64,000 nucleotides of DNA from Mycolicibacterium hassiacum DSM 44199. Lineage in GTDB: Bacteria > Actinomycetota > Actinomycetes > Mycobacteriales > Mycobacteriaceae. The stretch spans positions 4,340,001 through 4,404,000 of the forward strand of contig NZ_LR026975.1 in the NCBI RefSeq assembly GCF_900603025.1. Reading direction: 5' to 3'. The notes beneath the pieces were generated by a model. The model searched no databases. It saw only the letters and a program-made list of their open reading frames with translations, and was not told the origin of the DNA. Numbering within the stretch: the stretch's first letter is position 1; the number at the start of each line of letters is the position of its first letter. Below, piece after piece: positions 61,356 to 64,000 of the stretch. A program made the position numbers and the translations under genes.

Positions 61356-62204
61356 ATGCCGCTGCCCGCACCCCCACCCGTCGGCACCGCGATGCTGCCA
61401 CCCGGAACCTTCGCGGGCCAGGTCGTCGTCGTCACCGGCGGCGGAACCGGGCTGGGTAAGGCGATCGCCGTCGAATTCGCCCGGGTGGGAGCCGCGGTCG
61501 CGATCGCCAGCCGCAAGTCCGAGCACCGGGAACGCGGTGTGCACGCCGTCGAAGCCGTCGGCGCTCGAGCGATCGGCGTCGAGCTCGATGTCCGCGACGA
61601 ATCGGCCGTGTCGGCTATGTTCGATGCCGTTGAGCAGCGACTGGGCCCGGCCGATGTGCTGATCAACAACGCCGCGGGCAATTTCCCGTCACAGGCGATC
61701 AATCTGTCGGCGAACGCGTGGCGTTCGGTGGTGGACATCGTGCTCAACGGAACGTTCTTGTGCAGCGCCGAATTCGCCCGCCGCGCCATCGCGCGGGGAG
61801 CCCCCGGCGCCGTCCTCAACATCGGCGCGACCTACGCGTGGACGGGCGGCCCGGGCACTGCGCACTCGGCTGCCGCGAAGGCCGGGGTCACCAACCTGAC
61901 CCAGTCGCTGGCGGTGGAGTGGGCGTCCCGGGGTATCCGGGTGAACTGCCTGGCGCCCGGCCTGTTCCCGCACGACGATCTGCCCCCGGTGCTGCGCGCC
62001 CGCCGCGACCCGGAAACCGACGCCAAACGCATCCCCGGCGGGCGCGTGGGCCAACCACACGAGCTGGGCTGGGCAGCGACCTATCTCTGCTCCCCTTACG
62101 CGGCCTACCTCACCGGCCACACCCTGGTCCTCGACGGTGCCAACTGGCTGCGCCGGGGTCTGACGATGCCGGAGTTCGTGCCGATCGAGGAGCAGTTCCC
62201 GTGA
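61356..62204 (+). CDS. SDR oxidoreductase, 2,4-dienoyl-CoA-reductase-like
   Basis: A 282-residue short-chain dehydrogenase. TGGGTGLGKAIAVEFARVGA binds the cofactor and LINNAAGNF is the NNAG-type motif. In place of the usual YxxxK, the sequence is AHSAAAKAG (Ser at the Tyr position, Lys kept), the arrangement of the 2,4-dienoyl-CoA reductase branch. It would reduce dienoyl-CoAs formed from unsaturated fatty acids, fitting the neighbouring hydratase. ATG 61356 is two bases after the previous stop. Confidence 0.87.
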   Translation: MPLPAPPPVGTAMLPPGTFAGQVVVVTGGGTGLGKAIAVEFARVGAAVAIASRKSEHRERGVHAVEAVGARAIGVELDVRDESAVSAMFDAVEQRLGPADVLINNAAGNFPSQAINLSANAWRSVVDIVLNGTFLCSAEFARRAIARGAPGAVLNIGATYAWTGGPGTAHSAAAKAGVTNLTQSLAVEWASRGIRVNCLAPGLFPHDDLPPVLRARRDPETDAKRIPGGRVGQPHELGWAATYLCSPYAAYLTGHTLVLDGANWLRRGLTMPEFVPIEEQFP

Positions 62205-62266
62205 CGCGCCGATAAGGCGCCCATCCCGGCGATCGACCCCGCGGCGCCGCGTCCAGAATAGGGGGC

Positions 62267-63166
62267 ATGTTCTCGCGCTCCCGCCCGAACGTCGACGCGC
62301 CCGCGTGGTTCACCAGGGCGTTGGCGCACAAGCCCGACCGCACGCACGTCGACGTCGACGGTTGCCGCATCCACCTGCGGGTATGGGGCAGCGCCGAGAA
62401 CCCGCCGCTGGTTCTGGTGCATGGCGGCGGTGCGCATTCCGGATGGTGGGACCACATCGCGCCGTTCTTCGCCGCCACTCATCGCGTCATCGCCCCCGAC
62501 CTGTCCGGGCACGGCGACAGCGGCACCCGGACCCGCTACAGTCTGCGGCTCTGGGCGCAGGAGATCATGGCCGCGGCGCAGGCGGTGTCGTCGGGACACC
62601 CGACGATCGTCGGGCACAGTCTCGGCGGCTGGGTCACCGCGTCGGCGGCCACCCACTACGGGGACAGCATCAACAGCATCGTTGTCGTCGACTCGCCGCT
62701 GCGGGACCGCGCGCCTGAAGAGCGAATGCTGCGGGGCCGCAACACATCACCCCGCGGATACCGCAGCAGGGACGCCATCCTGAGCCGGTTTCGCGCGGTT
62801 CCCGCGCAGGAGGAGATGCTGCCGTTCGTCGCCGCGCACATCGCCGAGGAGTCGGTGCGGCGGACACTGCGGGGGTGGGTGTGGAAGTTCGACCCGGCGA
62901 TCTTCGCCGGACACATTCTCGAACGACCCCCCGCCGAGCAGGAGATGATGGAAGAACTGATGAATCAGATGCCCTGCCGGGTCGGTTATCTGCGCTGTGA
63001 GAACGGGCTGGTGCCGCCGGACATGGCGGAGCGGATCCGCGACATCCTCCAGCTCAGAGGGCCGTTCGTGGAACTGGCCGAAGCGGGCCACCATCCCATG
63101 CTGGATCAGCCGTTACCTCTGGTCGCCACCCTGCGGACACTGCTGGAGTTCTGGTCGATAACCTGA
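62267..63166 (+). CDS. Alpha/beta hydrolase
   Basis: A 299-residue alpha/beta hydrolase. HGGGAHSGWWDHIAPFF forms the oxyanion region, VGHSLGGW contains the nucleophilic Ser, and the catalytic His is expected in EAGHHPMLDQPLP. No signal peptide; cytosolic. It follows the SDR gene by 62 bp in the same direction, so it may belong to the same catabolic cluster, possibly opening a ring or hydrolysing an ester or CoA-linked intermediate. Substrate unknown. It converges on the FadR-type gene with a four-base gap. Confidence 0.88.
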   Translation: MFSRSRPNVDAPAWFTRALAHKPDRTHVDVDGCRIHLRVWGSAENPPLVLVHGGGAHSGWWDHIAPFFAATHRVIAPDLSGHGDSGTRTRYSLRLWAQEIMAAAQAVSSGHPTIVGHSLGGWVTASAATHYGDSINSIVVVDSPLRDRAPEERMLRGRNTSPRGYRSRDAILSRFRAVPAQEEMLPFVAAHIAEESVRRTLRGWVWKFDPAIFAGHILERPPAEQEMMEELMNQMPCRVGYLRCENGLVPPDMAERIRDILQLRGPFVELAEAGHHPMLDQPLPLVATLRTLLEFWSIT

Positions 63167-63170
63167 GCGC

Positions 63171-63953
63171 TCAGTACAGCAGGTCGATGACGCGGTCCTG
63201 TTTGTGCGTACTGGCGATGTAGCGCCGGGCGTTTCTCATGTGGTCGCGCCAGGCTTTCTCGGCGCCCTCGCCGTCACGCGTGCGGATGAACTCGATGGTT
63301 TTCTCGTAACTGCGCAGCGCCCGCAGGTCCGCGCGGCGCGCCTCGTCGGTGTCGGGTCCTATCTCGTCCAGCGACTTGGCGAGTTCGCGTTCGATGATCT
63401 CCGCGAGCATCGCGATCACCGCGGCGAGCGTGTGATTGCCGGACAGTTCGACCAGCCGCACGTGCAGGCGGGCACCGGCCCGGCTGAACTCCCGGGTGTC
63501 GTCGATCGCGGCCCGCACCTCGTCCAGCGCGGCGTCCACCTGCGCGAGCACCTCATCGGTCGCCGACTCCGCCAGCCGGCGAACCGCGGCCGGCTCTATG
63601 GTCATCCGCGCATCCCAGACGTCGGCGATCGTCGTCCCGGACAGGGTGAGGACCAGCCCGAACAGGCCGGCGACGGCGTCGGGGCCCGGAATGGTGACCC
63701 GGGCCCCGCCGGGCGGTCCCCGCCGAATGGTCACCAGCGACTCGCTTTCCAGCAGCCGCAGCGCTTCCCGCAGTGTCGGACGCGACACCCCGAACCGCTG
63801 CATGAGTTCGGGTTCGGCCGGAAGCCAGTCGCCGTCGACGAGTTCGCCGTGGGCGATCATCCGCCGGATCTGCGCGGCCACCTGATCGGCCATCTTCCGC
63901 GGGCGGACCGGTGTCCGGATACCGGCCAGGGCATCGGTTCTCTTGCCGGCCAA
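63171..63953 (-). CDS. FadR-subfamily GntR regulator (FCD domain)
   Basis: A 260-residue regulator. The winged helix (MADQVAAQIRRMIAHGELVD, FGVSRPTLREALRLLESESL, with the VTIRRGPPGGARVT wing) and the C-terminal FCD helical ligand domain (EFSRAGARLHVRLVELSGNH) are typical. TTG 63953 is used because GAGGGG stands five bases ahead; an internal ATG at 63893 would remove part of the arm before the helix-turn-helix. FadR-type regulators bind palindromic operators and sense acyl-CoAs or organic acids. The palindrome at 60341-60360 is a plausible target. Confidence 0.88.
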   Translation of the reverse strand: MAGKRTDALAGIRTPVRPRKMADQVAAQIRRMIAHGELVDGDWLPAEPELMQRFGVSRPTLREALRLLESESLVTIRRGPPGGARVTIPGPDAVAGLFGLVLTLSGTTIADVWDARMTIEPAAVRRLAESATDEVLAQVDAALDEVRAAIDDTREFSRAGARLHVRLVELSGNHTLAAVIAMLAEIIERELAKSLDEIGPDTDEARRADLRALRSYEKTIEFIRTRDGEGAEKAWRDHMRNARRYIASTHKQDRVIDLLY

Positions 63954-64000
63954 CTGGACCCCTCTTCCACTCCCCGTCGGTGTGACCCGGACGTGGACGA

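Overview
The window is high-GC actinobacterial DNA and almost certainly comes from a non-tuberculous, Mycolicibacterium-type mycobacterium. The evidence is a complete mce1-type operon (fadD5, yrbE1AB, mce1A-F, four mce-associated genes, divergent mce1R), a RicR copper repressor, sigG, a three-gene pntAA/pntAB/pntB transhydrogenase, an MptpB-like phosphatase and a fadE2-like gene. Their order parallels the M. tuberculosis Rv0153c-Rv0192 segment. I cannot name the species. I saw no tRNA, rRNA or CRISPR array.

Layout. 1-5.3 kb: a CitE-like/MaoC pair (the first cut by the window edge), an L,D-transpeptidase, a DUF305 lipoprotein-ricR operon with a perfect RicR box, and divergent ilvD. 5.4-15.2 kb: O-methyltransferase, a frameshifted remnant, a TIGR04338-type metallohydrolase, a DUF2786 protein, two alpha/beta hydrolases, sigG, marR, an IS110-family element, pirin and a PQQ-dehydrogenase-like lipoprotein. 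15.2-21.4 kb: GlsB, an exported phosphodiester glycosidase, and a very large exported repetitive protein gene split by an IS256-family element. 21.6-38.8 kb: fructosamine kinase-like and DUF1275 genes, the mce1 operon, fadD5 and mce1R. 38.8-47.2 kb: an SRPBCC protein, acyl-CoA dehydrogenases, TetR regulators, a 36-residue small protein, the transhydrogenase genes, and an array of four AGTACT boxes. 47.2-57.5 kb: an accessory operon on the minus strand made of three tandem paralogous membrane-anchored proteins, MoxR, DUF58, a small membrane protein, two VWA-type proteins and a TPR/Pro-rich protein. Its moxR gene is cut by an IS481-family element with an exact target duplication. 57.6-64 kb: a histidine kinase remnant, fadE2-like, ptpB-like, then a small beta-oxidation cluster with a perfect 20-bp palindrome and a FadR-type regulator.

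How the genes work together. The mce1 block would import fatty acids or related lipids, FadD5 would activate them, and the scattered FadE, enoyl-CoA hydratase, dienoyl-CoA-reductase-like and MaoC/CitE-like enzymes would process acyl-CoAs. RicR, DUF305 and perhaps the Fe-S enzyme IlvD form a copper-linked group. The most novel candidate is the 47.2-57.5 kb MoxR/VWA operon with its three tandem paralogs, which I read as a chaperone-assembled envelope complex. In this isolate it is damaged by the IS481 insertion and by two single-base frameshifts in the paralogs.

Caution. Several frameshifts (about 6.1-6.8, 10.9-11.2, 55.09 and 57.12 kb) could be true decay, homopolymer variation or sequencing error; raw reads would be needed to separate these.
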